From the NCBI GenBank assembly GCA_016699675.1, contig CP064985.1, forward strand, positions 372,001-436,000: a stretch of 64,000 nt of DNA, given 5' to 3'. Shown one piece after another: positions 42,317-51,009 of the stretch. Each line of letters begins with the position of its first letter. Positions within the stretch are counted from its first letter, which is position 1. This DNA is from Austwickia sp. (lineage in GTDB: Bacteria > Actinomycetota > Actinomycetes > Actinomycetales > Dermatophilaceae). Below the pieces are notes generated by a model. That model saw nothing but the letters and a program-made list of their open reading frames with translations, was not told the origin of the DNA and made no database searches. The position numbers were made by a program, and so were the translations under genes.

Positions 42317-43638
42317 GACGGCTCCTTCTCGGCGGTCGGCGGGGGCTCGCTCGGCACGAACCGCACCCGATCCACCCGTCGGCCCTCCATGGCCTCGACC
42401 CGAACGACCCAGCCCGGGACGCGCACCTCGTCACCGACCGCGGGCAGGCGCCCCAGCACGGCCATCACGAACCCGCCGACGGTCTCGTACGCCCCGGAGT
42501 CCGGCACCTCCGCGCCGAACTTCTCCCGCACCTCGTCCGGCCGCCACATCCCAGGGACGCTCCACCGTCCCCGCGCGTCCCGCCGGGCCGTGCTGCGGGT
42601 CCGGTCGTGCTCGTCGGCCACCTCGCCGACCAGCTCCTCGACGACGTCCTCGAGCGTGACCACCCCCGACGTACCGCCGTATTCGTCCACGACGATCGCG
42701 ATCTGGTGACCTGCCCGCCGCAACAACACCAACAGCGGGTCCAGCCCGATGGTCTCCGGGACGAACGTCGGCGGCGTCATCAGCCCGGACACCGGCACCC
42801 GGGCGCGGCGCTCGTGCGGCACGGCCACCGCCTTCTTCACGTGCACCATGCCGTCGACGTCGTCCCAGTCGTCGCCGAGCACCGGGAACCGCGAATGCCC
42901 GGTGCGGCGCGCCAGCTCGACGACGTCCGCGACGGTCGCCGTACGGTCCACCGAGACGCACCGCACCCGAGGCGTCATCACGTCCGCGGCCGTCCGCGAG
43001 CCGAAGTCCAGGGAGCGCGTCATTCGCTCGGCGAGATCCTCATCGAGCGTGCCCGCCTGCGCGCTGCGCCGCACGATCGAGGCGAGCTCCTGCGGAGTCC
43101 GGGCCGCCGACAGTTCCTCCTGCGGCTCGATGCCCAGCGACTCCAGGATGGCGTTCGCCGACCCGTTGAGCACGATGATGAGGGGCCGCATCACCAGCGC
43201 GAACATGCGCACGGGAGCGGCGACGATCTTGGCCATCGGCAGCGGCTCGGAGATCCCCAGGAACTGCGGCACCAGCTCCCCGAACACCATGGAGAACAGG
43301 GTCGCCACGATCAGGGCCACCAGCGACGCGACGGCCGCGGCGCTCTCCGCCGGCACGCCTGCCCGCGCCACGGGTCCCGCGAGCAACTGCCCCACCGACG
43401 GCGTCGCCAGGTAGCCCAACGCCAGCGTGGTCAGCGTGATGCCGACCTGGGCGGCGGAGAGCTGCGTCGACAGCGTGCGCAGGGAGCCCAGCACGCTGCG
43501 CGCCCCCGCGTCGCCGGCCTCGGCCGCGCTCGTCACGCGCGATCGGTCGAGCGCGACCAGGGAGAATTCCGCGGTGACGAACAGTGCCGTGCCGATCGTC
43601 AGCAGGACGCCCACCCCGACGAGGAGCCACTCGGTCAT
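42313..43638 (-). CDS. CNNM/CorC-type membrane protein with CBS and CorC domains
   Basis: A 441-residue paralogue of the next gene: CNNM domain (VTAEFSLVALDRSRV, MVFGELVPQFLGIS), a CBS pair (about 200-340, SRFPVLGDDWDDVDGMVHV, VTLEDVVEELVGEVADEHD) and a C-terminal CorC/HlyC domain (about 355-430, GGFVMAVLGRLPAVGDEV). In actinobacteria such tandem pairs are common and may form a heteromeric transporter; this is inference. The kgd gene is transcribed divergently across a 247-bp gap. Confidence 0.9.
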   Translation of the reverse strand: MTEWLLVGVGVLLTIGTALFVTAEFSLVALDRSRVTSAAEAGDAGARSVLGSLRTLSTQLSAAQVGITLTTLALGYLATPSVGQLLAGPVARAGVPAESAAAVASLVALIVATLFSMVFGELVPQFLGISEPLPMAKIVAAPVRMFALVMRPLIIVLNGSANAILESLGIEPQEELSAARTPQELASIVRRSAQAGTLDEDLAERMTRSLDFGSRTAADVMTPRVRCVSVDRTATVADVVELARRTGHSRFPVLGDDWDDVDGMVHVKKAVAVPHERRARVPVSGLMTPPTFVPETIGLDPLLVLLRRAGHQIAIVVDEYGGTSGVVTLEDVVEELVGEVADEHDRTRSTARRDARGRWSVPGMWRPDEVREKFGAEVPDSGAYETVGGFVMAVLGRLPAVGDEVRVPGWVVRVEAMEGRRVDRVRFVPSEPPPTAEKEPS

Positions 43639-43885
43639 AGTGGAGCCATCCTAGAGAGCCCTACCGACAACCCACGAAGAGCCCGCGCCCGCCCGGCCGC
43701 GCGCCTCCCGTTGTGGGCCGCAAGGGGCCGGCCCGGGCGGCAGCCTCGGGCGGTGGGCCGGGGAGTGACCCAGCCCACCTTAGGCATCCCTCGCACGGTA
43801 GCCTGGCACCGGCGGACCAGCGAAGTCGTCGGCTGGCCGCTGTTGATGGCCGATCCCGGCGACGTGCGAGAGAGACGAGTACGCC

Positions 43886-46800
43886 GTGGCACAGCTGCCC
43901 GCTCAGAGCGACCCCACCAGCTTCGGACCGAATCAGTGGCTGGTCGATGAGCTGTACGAGCAGTACCTCGAGGACAAGAACGCCGTCGATGAGGCCTGGT
44001 GGCCGTTCTTCGACGGCTACATGGCGCGGGGGAAGCAGGGCGGCAACGGATCGGCACCGAGTTCTCGTACGTCGAGCGCGGCAGCCCCACCGGCGCCGCA
44101 GCAGGGCTCCCCCGCCGCCGGGCAGCAGCCCGGACCACGCCGGGCTCCCGCCCCCGCACCGGCACCGGCCGCGGCCGCGAGCACGGGGTCCGCCCCCACG
44201 CCCCAGCCGGCCGCGCCCAACCCCCCGGCGCAGCACGCCGCGCAGAAGCAGGCCGACGCCGCCGCCGCCCCGCAGGCCGGCGAGGGCGACCAGGCCGCCA
44301 CCAAGCCCGCGCCCGACCGCGCCGCCGCCGCCACGACCGGTGCCGAGTCCAAGGCCGCGAGCGCCGGCGGCGACGAGACCAGCCCCGCCGCCCCCGCGCC
44401 GGGCGCCAAGGCCGCACCCACCCCGCGCGACACCCCGCAGGTGAAGAACCCCAAGGCCGACGACCAGGACGTCGTCAAGGCCATCAAGGGACCGGCCGCT
44501 CGCATCGTCACGAACATGGACGCCTCGCTCGCCGTACCGACGGCCACCAGCGTGCGCGCCGTACCGGCGAAGGCGATGATCGACAACCGCGCCGCGATCA
44601 ACCAGCACCTGCGCCGCACCCGCGGCGGCAAGATCAGCTTCACGCACCTCATCGGCTACGCGATCGTGCAGGCCCTCAAGGTCCTGCCGGACATGAACGC
44701 CAACTTCAAGCTCGACGACGCCGGCAAGCCGGTGCTCATCCAGCCCGCGCACATCAACTTCGGGCTCGCGATCGACCTGCCCAAGCCGGACGGCACCCGC
44801 AGCCTCGTCGTCCCGTCGGTCAAGGCCGCCGAGAAGACGGACTTCTTCCACTTCTGGAACGGCTACGAGGAGCTCGTGCGCAAGGCCCGCACCGGCAAGC
44901 TCACCGTCGACGACTTCGCGGGCACCACGATCTCGCTGACCAACCCCGGCGGCATCGGCACCGTGCAGTCCGTACCGCGGCTCATGCAGGGCCAGGGCGC
45001 GATCATCGGGGCGGGCGCGCTGGACTACCCGGCCGAGTGGCAGGGCAGCTCGATGGAGACCATCGCCCGGCACGGCATCAGCAAGATCATCACGCTGACC
45101 AGCACGTACGACCACCGCATCATCCAGGGCGCCACCAGCGGCGAGTTCCTCAAGATCGTGCACGCGCTGCTGCTCGGCGAGAACGGCTTCTACGACGACA
45201 TCTACACCTCGCTGCGGATCCCGTACGAGCCGGTGCGCTGGGCCCGCGACGTCCTGTCCAACCACGAGGACGACCTGGGCAAGGCCGCCCGCGTGCAGCA
45301 GATCATCCACTCCTACCGCGTGCGCGGGCACCTGCTCGCCGACACCGACCCGCTGGAATACCGGATGCGCAAGCACCCGGACACCGACCTGGAGACCTAC
45401 GGCCTGACCCTGTGGGACCTGGACCGCGAGGTGGCCACCGGCGGCTTCGGCGGCAAGGAACGGGCCACGCTCAAGGAGATCCTGGACGTGCTCCAGGACA
45501 GCTACTGCCGCACCATCGGCGTGGAGTTCATGCACATCCAGGACCCGGAGCAGCGGCACTGGATCCAGGAGAAGGTCGAGGTCAAGGCGACCAAGGTCAG
45601 CCGCGACGAGCAGATGCGCATCCTGCGGCGCCTGAACGCGGCGGAGGCCTTCGAGACGTTCCTGCAGACGAAGTACGTCGGGCAGAAGCGGTTCAGCCTG
45701 GAAGGTGGCGAGTCGGTCATCGCCTTGTTGGACCGGGTGCTGGTGCGGTCGGCGGCCGACGGCATGGACGAGGTCTGCATCGGGATGCCGCACCGCGGTC
45801 GCCTGAACGTGCTGGCCAACATCGCGGGCAAGAGCTACGCCCAGATCTTCCGCGAGTTCGAGGGCACCCAGGACCCCAGCAGCGTCCAGGGCAGCGGCGA
45901 CGTGAAGTACCACCTGGGCACGGAGGGAGTCTTCTCCTCCGAGGACGGCCAGACGACCAAGGTCTACCTCGCCGCCAACCCCAGTCACCTGGAGGCCGTC
46001 AACCCGGTCCTGGAGGGCATCGTCCGGGCCAAGCAGGACCGCATCAACAAGGCCGGCGAGGAGTTCACCGTCCTGCCGATCCTCATGCACGGCGACGCGG
46101 CGTTCGCGGGACAGGGCGTGGTCCTGGAGACCCTGCAGCTGTCCCAGCTGCGCGGCTACCGCACCGGCGGCACCATCCACGTCGTCGTCAACAACCAGGT
46201 CGGCTTCACCACCGCCCCGTCGAGCTCGCGATCTTCGGTGTACTCCACCGACCCCGCCCGCACGATCCAGGCGCCGATCTTCCACGTCAACGGCGACGAC
46301 CCCGAGGCGTGCGTGCGGGTCGCGGAGCTGGCCTACGAGTTCCGCCAGGAATTCGCCAAGGACGTCGTGATCGACATGATCTGTTACCGGCGCCGCGGCC
46401 ACAACGAGGGCGACGATCCCTCGATGACGCAGCCCCTCATGTACAAGCTCATCGAGGCCAAGCGCAGCGTTCGCAAGCTCTACACGGAGTCGCTCGTCGG
46501 CCGTGGCGACATCACGCTCGAAGATGCCCAGGCCGCGCTGCAGGACTACCAGAGCCGGCTGGAGCAGGTCTTCGTCGAGACCAAGGAGGCGACGCGCACG
46601 CACAGCGCGAGCGTCTCCAGCAACGCCGCGATCATGGACGGGCTGGAGCGGCCCGAGGCGCAGATCGAGGACGAGATCCGCTCGCACCGCACCCACTCGA
46701 CCGCCATCAGCACGGAGCTGTTGGAGAAGATCGGCGACCTGTGGACCAGCTGGCCCGAGACGTTCGAGCCGCACAAGAAGCTACGGCAGATGCTCGAACG

Positions 46801-47863
46801 GCGTAGGGCGATGACCCGCGACGGCGGGGTCGACTGGGGCATGGGCGAGCTGCTCGCGTTCGGGTCGCTGCTGAGCGAGGGTACGCCGGTGCGGCTGGCC
46901 GGCCAGGACTCCCGGCGCGGCACGTTCGTGCAGCGGCACGCGGTCCTCATCGACCGGACCAACGGCAAGGAGTGGACGCCGCTGCTTTACCTGGGCGACG
47001 GCCAGGCCCGGTTCTGGGTGTACGACTCGCTGCTGAGCGAGTACGCGACGATGGGCTTCGAATACGGCTACTCGGTGGAACGACCCGACGCGTTGGTCCT
47101 CTGGGAGGCCCAGTTCGGCGACTTCGCCAACGGCGCGCAGATCATCGTGGATGAGTTCATCTCCAGCTCGGAGCAGAAGTGGAACCAGCGCAGCTCGGTG
47201 GTGCTGCTCCTGCCGCACGGCTATGAGGGCCAAGGCCCGGACCACAGCTCGGCCCGCATCGAGCGCTACTTGCAGCTGTGCGCCCAGGACAACATGACCG
47301 TGACCTACCCGAGCACTCCGGCCAGCCATTTCCACCTGCTGCGCCGCCAGGCCTACGCGCGGCCGCGCAAGCCGCTGGTCGTCTTCACGCCGAAGCAGCT
47401 GCTCCGGCTGAAGGCCGCCACCAGCGCGGTGGAGGACTTCACGACGGGCCGCTTCGAGCCGGTGCTGCGCGACAAGGCCCCGCTCGACGGCAACGCGGTG
47501 ACGCGGGTGCTGCTCGCCTCCGCCCGGGTCGTCTACGACCTGGAGGCGGAGCGGGACAAGCGCCAGGACGGGTCGACGGCCATCCTGCGCGTCGAGCAGC
47601 TCTACCCGGTGCCCGCGCGGGAGATCGCCGAGGCGGTCAAGGCGTACCCGAACGCCGAGTTGGTCTGGTGCCAGGACGAACCGCAAAACCAGGGCGCCTG
47701 GCCGTTCATGGCCGTCAACCTGCCGGGGCTGCTCGCGGACGCCGGCGAGGAGCGGCCGGTCCGGGTGGTCTCGCGGCCCGAGTCGGCGGCCCCGTCGACC
47801 GGCTCGCACAAGCAGCACGACCGGGAGCGGGACACCCTCTTGCGCGACGCTTTCGACCGCTGA
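43886..47863 (+). CDS. kgd: Multifunctional 2-oxoglutarate decarboxylase/dehydrogenase E1-E2
   Basis: A 1325-residue actinobacterial fusion. Residues 1-45 are the E1 N-terminal motif (FGPNQWLVDELYEQYLEDK); about 50-190 are Ala/Pro/Gly linker; about 200-430 are an E2-like succinyltransferase core (TNPGGIGTVQSVPRLMQGQG, TYDHRIIQGATSGEF); then the thiamine-diphosphate E1 part with IGMPHRGRLNVLANI, YHLGTEGVF, HGDAAFAGQGVV and a C-terminal transketolase-like domain (DEFISSSEQKW, LLLPHGYEGQGPDHSSARIE). It performs the 2-oxoglutarate to succinyl-CoA (or semialdehyde) step of the TCA cycle. There is no lipoyl domain, so it must work with a separate lipoylated E2. GTG start. Confidence 0.96.
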   Translation: MAQLPAQSDPTSFGPNQWLVDELYEQYLEDKNAVDEAWWPFFDGYMARGKQGGNGSAPSSRTSSAAAPPAPQQGSPAAGQQPGPRRAPAPAPAPAAAASTGSAPTPQPAAPNPPAQHAAQKQADAAAAPQAGEGDQAATKPAPDRAAAATTGAESKAASAGGDETSPAAPAPGAKAAPTPRDTPQVKNPKADDQDVVKAIKGPAARIVTNMDASLAVPTATSVRAVPAKAMIDNRAAINQHLRRTRGGKISFTHLIGYAIVQALKVLPDMNANFKLDDAGKPVLIQPAHINFGLAIDLPKPDGTRSLVVPSVKAAEKTDFFHFWNGYEELVRKARTGKLTVDDFAGTTISLTNPGGIGTVQSVPRLMQGQGAIIGAGALDYPAEWQGSSMETIARHGISKIITLTSTYDHRIIQGATSGEFLKIVHALLLGENGFYDDIYTSLRIPYEPVRWARDVLSNHEDDLGKAARVQQIIHSYRVRGHLLADTDPLEYRMRKHPDTDLETYGLTLWDLDREVATGGFGGKERATLKEILDVLQDSYCRTIGVEFMHIQDPEQRHWIQEKVEVKATKVSRDEQMRILRRLNAAEAFETFLQTKYVGQKRFSLEGGESVIALLDRVLVRSAADGMDEVCIGMPHRGRLNVLANIAGKSYAQIFREFEGTQDPSSVQGSGDVKYHLGTEGVFSSEDGQTTKVYLAANPSHLEAVNPVLEGIVRAKQDRINKAGEEFTVLPILMHGDAAFAGQGVVLETLQLSQLRGYRTGGTIHVVVNNQVGFTTAPSSSRSSVYSTDPARTIQAPIFHVNGDDPEACVRVAELAYEFRQEFAKDVVIDMICYRRRGHNEGDDPSMTQPLMYKLIEAKRSVRKLYTESLVGRGDITLEDAQAALQDYQSRLEQVFVETKEATRTHSASVSSNAAIMDGLERPEAQIEDEIRSHRTHSTAISTELLEKIGDLWTSWPETFEPHKKLRQMLERRRAMTRDGGVDWGMGELLAFGSLLSEGTPVRLAGQDSRRGTFVQRHAVLIDRTNGKEWTPLLYLGDGQARFWVYDSLLSEYATMGFEYGYSVERPDALVLWEAQFGDFANGAQIIVDEFISSSEQKWNQRSSVVLLLPHGYEGQGPDHSSARIERYLQLCAQDNMTVTYPSTPASHFHLLRRQAYARPRKPLVVFTPKQLLRLKAATSAVEDFTTGRFEPVLRDKAPLDGNAVTRVLLASARVVYDLEAERDKRQDGSTAILRVEQLYPVPAREIAEAVKAYPNAELVWCQDEPQNQGAWPFMAVNLPGLLADAGEERPVRVVSRPESAAPSTGSHKQHDRERDTLLRDAFDR

Positions 47864-47947
47864 TCGCGGCGCGAGCAGGACACTGATCGCCGCCGAGCAG
47901 GACACTGATCGCCGCGCGAGCAGGACGGTGATCGGTGCGCGGGCAGG
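47860..47947. repeat. Four degenerate 22-24-bp tandem repeats at the kgd stop
   Basis: CTGATCGC(C/G)GCGCGAGCAGGACA-like units begin at 47860, 47883, 47905 and 47928; the second lacks one base and the fourth is more diverged. The first contains the kgd stop codon. The array is noncoding after that. Confidence 0.75.
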
Positions 47948-48010
47948 CCGCCGAGGCCGGGCGAAAGCCCGTGTCCCCGGCGGCCTCCCGCGTGCGGCAG
48001 AATGCTTCCC

Positions 48011-48184
48011 GTGTACTTCACCGACCGCGGTATCGAGGAACTGGCGGCCCGCCGCGGGGCAGAGGAAGTCACCCTGGACTGGCTGGCCGACCAGTTGCGG
48101 ACGTTCGTCGACCTCAACCCCGAGTTCGAGATCCCGATCGAGCGCCTCGCGACCTGGCTCGCCCGTCTGGAGGACGACGACTAG
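48011..48184 (+). CDS. DUF6104-family small protein
   Basis: The sequence (from GTG) YFTDRGIEELAARRGAEEV, LDWLADQLRTFVDL, NPEFEIPIERLATWLARLED matches a short actinobacterial family of about 57 residues with no known function. It is acidic, helical and soluble. The family normally begins at this Met-Tyr-Phe, so GTG 48011 is preferred to ATG 48002. Being downstream of kgd is usual for the family in my recollection. Confidence 0.75.
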   Translation: MYFTDRGIEELAARRGAEEVTLDWLADQLRTFVDLNPEFEIPIERLATWLARLEDDD

Positions 48185-48235
48185 CGGCAGACGACGAGAC
48201 GACGCGACGAGCTGGGACGAGGACTGAAGAGGGCT

Positions 48236-48916
48236 GTGAGCATCGACAACGGCAGGGCAAACGACGGGGGCCTGCCCCCCATGGAGTTCATCGCCAGCGC
48301 AGACGCCCTCGCGGCGGACGGACCCCGCGACGTCGGCCTGGTCTTCGTCGGCGACTCCTTCGTCGCCGGCTACGGAGATCCCAAGGCGCTCGGCTGGGTG
48401 AACCGGGTGGTGGCCCGCACCACCCATCCCGACCTGGATCTCACGGCGTACAACCTGGGCATCCGCGGTCAATCCTCCGCCGACCTGCTGAACCGGTGGC
48501 GCTCGGAGGGCATGCCCCGGTGGGCCGAGCGGCGCGAGCGGCGGCTCGTCGTCGGCATCGGCCAGGCCGACCTCGATCAGGACCTCACGATCGCGCGGTC
48601 GCGGCTCAACATCGCGAACATGCTGGACGACGCGACGGCGAGGGGCATCTCGACGTTCGTCGTCGGCCCCCCGCCGACGCTGGACCCGGAGTTCAACCGC
48701 CGCCTCGAGTCGCTGGTCGAGGCCCAATCCGACGTGTGCGGGCGGCGCAGCGTCCCCTACGTCGACTGCTACTACCCCCTCCTCGAGCACGACCAGTGGC
48801 TCCAGGAGTTGGGTGCCTCCTCGGACCAGCGCCATCCCGGCCAGGCCGGCTATGGGCTGCTCGCCTGGCTGGTGCTGCACGGCGGCTGGGAGCACTGGCT
48901 GCAGATCGCGCCCTGA
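48236..48916 (+). CDS. SGNH/GDSL-family hydrolase
   Basis: A 226-residue cytosolic esterase-like protein: block I VFVGDSFVAGYGDPKALGWV (catalytic Ser), GIRGQSSADLLNRW, a GIGQADLD block in place of GxND, and block V SSDQRHPGQAGYGLLA (Asp/His). The oxyanion Asn of block III appears to be replaced by Gln-Ala. Substrate unknown. No signal peptide. GTG start. Confidence 0.8.
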   Translation: MSIDNGRANDGGLPPMEFIASADALAADGPRDVGLVFVGDSFVAGYGDPKALGWVNRVVARTTHPDLDLTAYNLGIRGQSSADLLNRWRSEGMPRWAERRERRLVVGIGQADLDQDLTIARSRLNIANMLDDATARGISTFVVGPPPTLDPEFNRRLESLVEAQSDVCGRRSVPYVDCYYPLLEHDQWLQELGASSDQRHPGQAGYGLLAWLVLHGGWEHWLQIAP

Positions 48917-48961
48917 GGAGGCTGGCGTGGCGCCGGGGGCGAGGTGACGCCGGGAGGCGGG

Positions 48962-50014
48962 ATGGACGACGTACGCCGGGTGTCCGGCGCGGAAATCCTG
49001 ACCTGCCCGCAGAAGATCTCGTCGGTGACGGTGTGGCTGGGCGGCGGTGACCTCGCGGTCCTGCCGTGCGGCGCCGACGAGCCCGCCCGCGTGGAGGTCC
49101 ACGAGGTCTCCGGGCCGCCGCTGTCGGTGTCCTGGGTCGAAGGTGCGCTCCGGGTCGAACATCGAGAGCCCGGCGAACAGCTCTGGGCCGCGCTGCGCCG
49201 CGCCGTCTCGGCTCTGGCCTTGCCGGCCACGCGGCTCGCCCTGGTGGTGCCGGCGGGTGCCGCGGTGACAGTGCGGACGGCGACGGCGGCGGTGTACGTC
49301 GAGGGCCTGACGGCCGCTCTCGCCATCACCACGGTGAGCGGCGCGGTGACCCTGCGGGACGTGAGCGGGGTGACGGACGTGACCACCGGGGCCGGCGCCG
49401 TCCAGGCCACGCACCTGGCTGGCCAGCTCAAGGTCAAGACGGCCACGGGCGGGGTGGCGGTGCAGGGGGCAGAGCTGCGGGCGGCCGGGCTGGCGACGGT
49501 TTCCGGGCGGCTGTCTCTGGACCTTGCGGTGTCGAACTGCCTGGTGACGTCGACGACGGCCGGGGGTTCCCTGGACGTGCGGGCCCCGCGCGGGGCCGGT
49601 TATGACCTCACGGCGTCCGCTCCCCGCGGGGCGGTGTCCATCGACGGTGCGGTGGTACTCCCGGACGGCGATGATCCTCGCGAGCGCCCTGGCCCTGGCC
49701 CTGGCCCCGGCGCGGGCGCGGGGGACGTGGCCGCGCCTGAGGTACCCGGCGCAGAACCCGACCTATCCGGCGAGACAGACAACGCACCCGGCGCGGAACG
49801 CGACGCAGACGGCGCAGAACCCGACCTGTCCGGCCCGGCACACGACGTACCAGGCGAAGGCCCTGCGGAACCTGGCGGGGACGAGGGCACCGGCGCGGCC
49901 CAGGGTCGGCGCGGAACGGTGCATCGCGGCGAGGGTGACCGGGCGCTGGTGATCAAGGCGCGCACGCGGTCCGGGTCGGTGTCCCTGCGCCGCGAGCTGC
50001 CCGGCAGTCCCTGA
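48962..50014 (+). CDS. DUF4097-like beta-repeat protein with acidic insert
   Basis: Residues about 15-215 form a run of short beta strands (TVRTATAAVYVEGLTAALAI, TTVSGAVTLRDVSGVTDVTT, KVKTATGGVAVQGAELRAAG) typical of DUF4097 putative adhesin domains, a beta-helix. About 220-330 are a low-complexity acidic insert of PGAEPDLSG-like repeats, followed by a last strand KARTRSGSVSLRREL. No signal peptide or anchor is seen. The ATG with a GGGAGGCGGG site is chosen over a GTG 18 bp upstream. Function unknown. Confidence 0.7.
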   Translation: MDDVRRVSGAEILTCPQKISSVTVWLGGGDLAVLPCGADEPARVEVHEVSGPPLSVSWVEGALRVEHREPGEQLWAALRRAVSALALPATRLALVVPAGAAVTVRTATAAVYVEGLTAALAITTVSGAVTLRDVSGVTDVTTGAGAVQATHLAGQLKVKTATGGVAVQGAELRAAGLATVSGRLSLDLAVSNCLVTSTTAGGSLDVRAPRGAGYDLTASAPRGAVSIDGAVVLPDGDDPRERPGPGPGPGAGAGDVAAPEVPGAEPDLSGETDNAPGAERDADGAEPDLSGPAHDVPGEGPAEPGGDEGTGAAQGRRGTVHRGEGDRALVIKARTRSGSVSLRRELPGSP

Positions 50015-50049
50015 CGGAGCCCTTGGTCTCGGCATCACTTGGTCACACG

Positions 50050-50102
50050 CGCGAAATGGGCCGACGCCCCCCGATATTTCCCGAGCCTCGGCCCATTTCG
50101 CG
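50050..50102. terminator. Long inverted repeat between convergent genes
   Basis: CGCGAAATGGGCCGA and its exact complement (50088-50102) flank a 23-base loop. It lies between the DUF4097 gene and the convergent oxidoreductase, so it may act as a two-way terminator; it could also be a dispersed genomic repeat. Confidence 0.5.
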
Positions 50103-50158
50103 ACCGTCGCGCCGTGGGGGTCAGGCCGGGGTCGCGCCCGGCGCCGAGCGCGGAGCGA

Positions 50159-50980
50159 TCAGGCCCGACGGCCGGCGTTGTGGGCGTCGCGCCAGGTCAG
50201 CCAGGGCGCCACGAAGTCGAGGTCGTAGTGCGGCCCGCCCACGCCCATCGTGAACAGGGTCGCGCCGTGCCGGAGCAGGGGCTCCCCCTCGATCTCCGGT
50301 GCCGCGGGTTGGCGACCCTCGCGGCCGAGGCCGCCGACGCCGATGGACACCTCGATCTCACCCATGTCGCGACCAATGGCCGCGCAGTGTCCGCGCAGCA
50401 CCTCCAGCTTGCGGGGCAATTCCGCTTGATCGAACGAATGCCACACGTGCGCGTGCCGCGCGACGAGCGGAAGCGTCTTGCGTTCGCCGCCACCGCCGAT
50501 CAGCACGGGGATGGGTCGCGTGGGCGGCGGGTTCATGGCCTCCCACCGGGCCTCGATGCGGGGCAGAGCCGCGCCGAGGTCATCCAGGCGGGAGCCGACC
50601 GTGCCGAAGTCGTAGCCGTAGGCCTCATAGTCCCGCTCTAACCACCCCGAACCGATCCCCAGGATCAGTCGGCCGCCGCTGATGTGGTCGACCGTGCGCG
50701 CCATGTCGGCGAGCAGGTCGGGATTCCGATACGAGTTGCCGGTCACGAGCACGCCGATGTCGACGCGGTGGGTCTGCTCGGCCCACGCCGCCAGCGTCGT
50801 CCAGGCCTCGAAGTGCGCGCCGTCGGGATCGCCGGAGAGCGGGAAGAAGTGATCCTAGGTGAAGATCACGTCCACGCCGAGGTCCTCCGCGCGCGAGACG
50901 GCGTCCCTCAGCGCCGCGTACTCGGCGTGTTGGGGCTGCAGCTGCAGCCCGATCCGGATCGGACGCGTCTCCCCGCTCAC
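50159..50980 (-). pseudogene. Luciferase-like F420-type oxidoreductase, amber codon in place of Trp
   Basis: The frame reads IRIGLQLQPQHAEYAALRDA, SRAEDLGVDVIFT, then TAG, then DHFFPLSGDPDGAHFEAW and continues without interruption to the normal end (DHISGGRLILGIGSGW, PIPVLIGGGGERKTLPLVAR). The family has Trp at the stop position (TWDHFFPL), so a single G-to-A change (TGG to TAG, codon 50855-50857) breaks the gene near residue 42. The whole would be 273 residues, a member of the LLM class that uses F420 or FMN. A restart at 50752 (GTG) could make a truncated protein lacking the first strands. Neighbour MDR gene is in the same direction, 29 bp upstream. Confidence 0.85.
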
Positions 50981-51009
50981 GGCGACGCCGCCCACGTCAC
51001 TCGAGCCGC

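Noticed and set aside
48002..48010. ATG start for the DUF6104 gene
   Set aside because: The family starts at the following Tyr-Phe-Thr-Asp; GTG 48011 gives the usual N-terminus.
50855..50857. Programmed readthrough or pyrrolysine at the in-frame TAG
   Set aside because: RF1 (prfA) is present, no pyrrolysine signals are visible, and the family has an ordinary Trp at this position.
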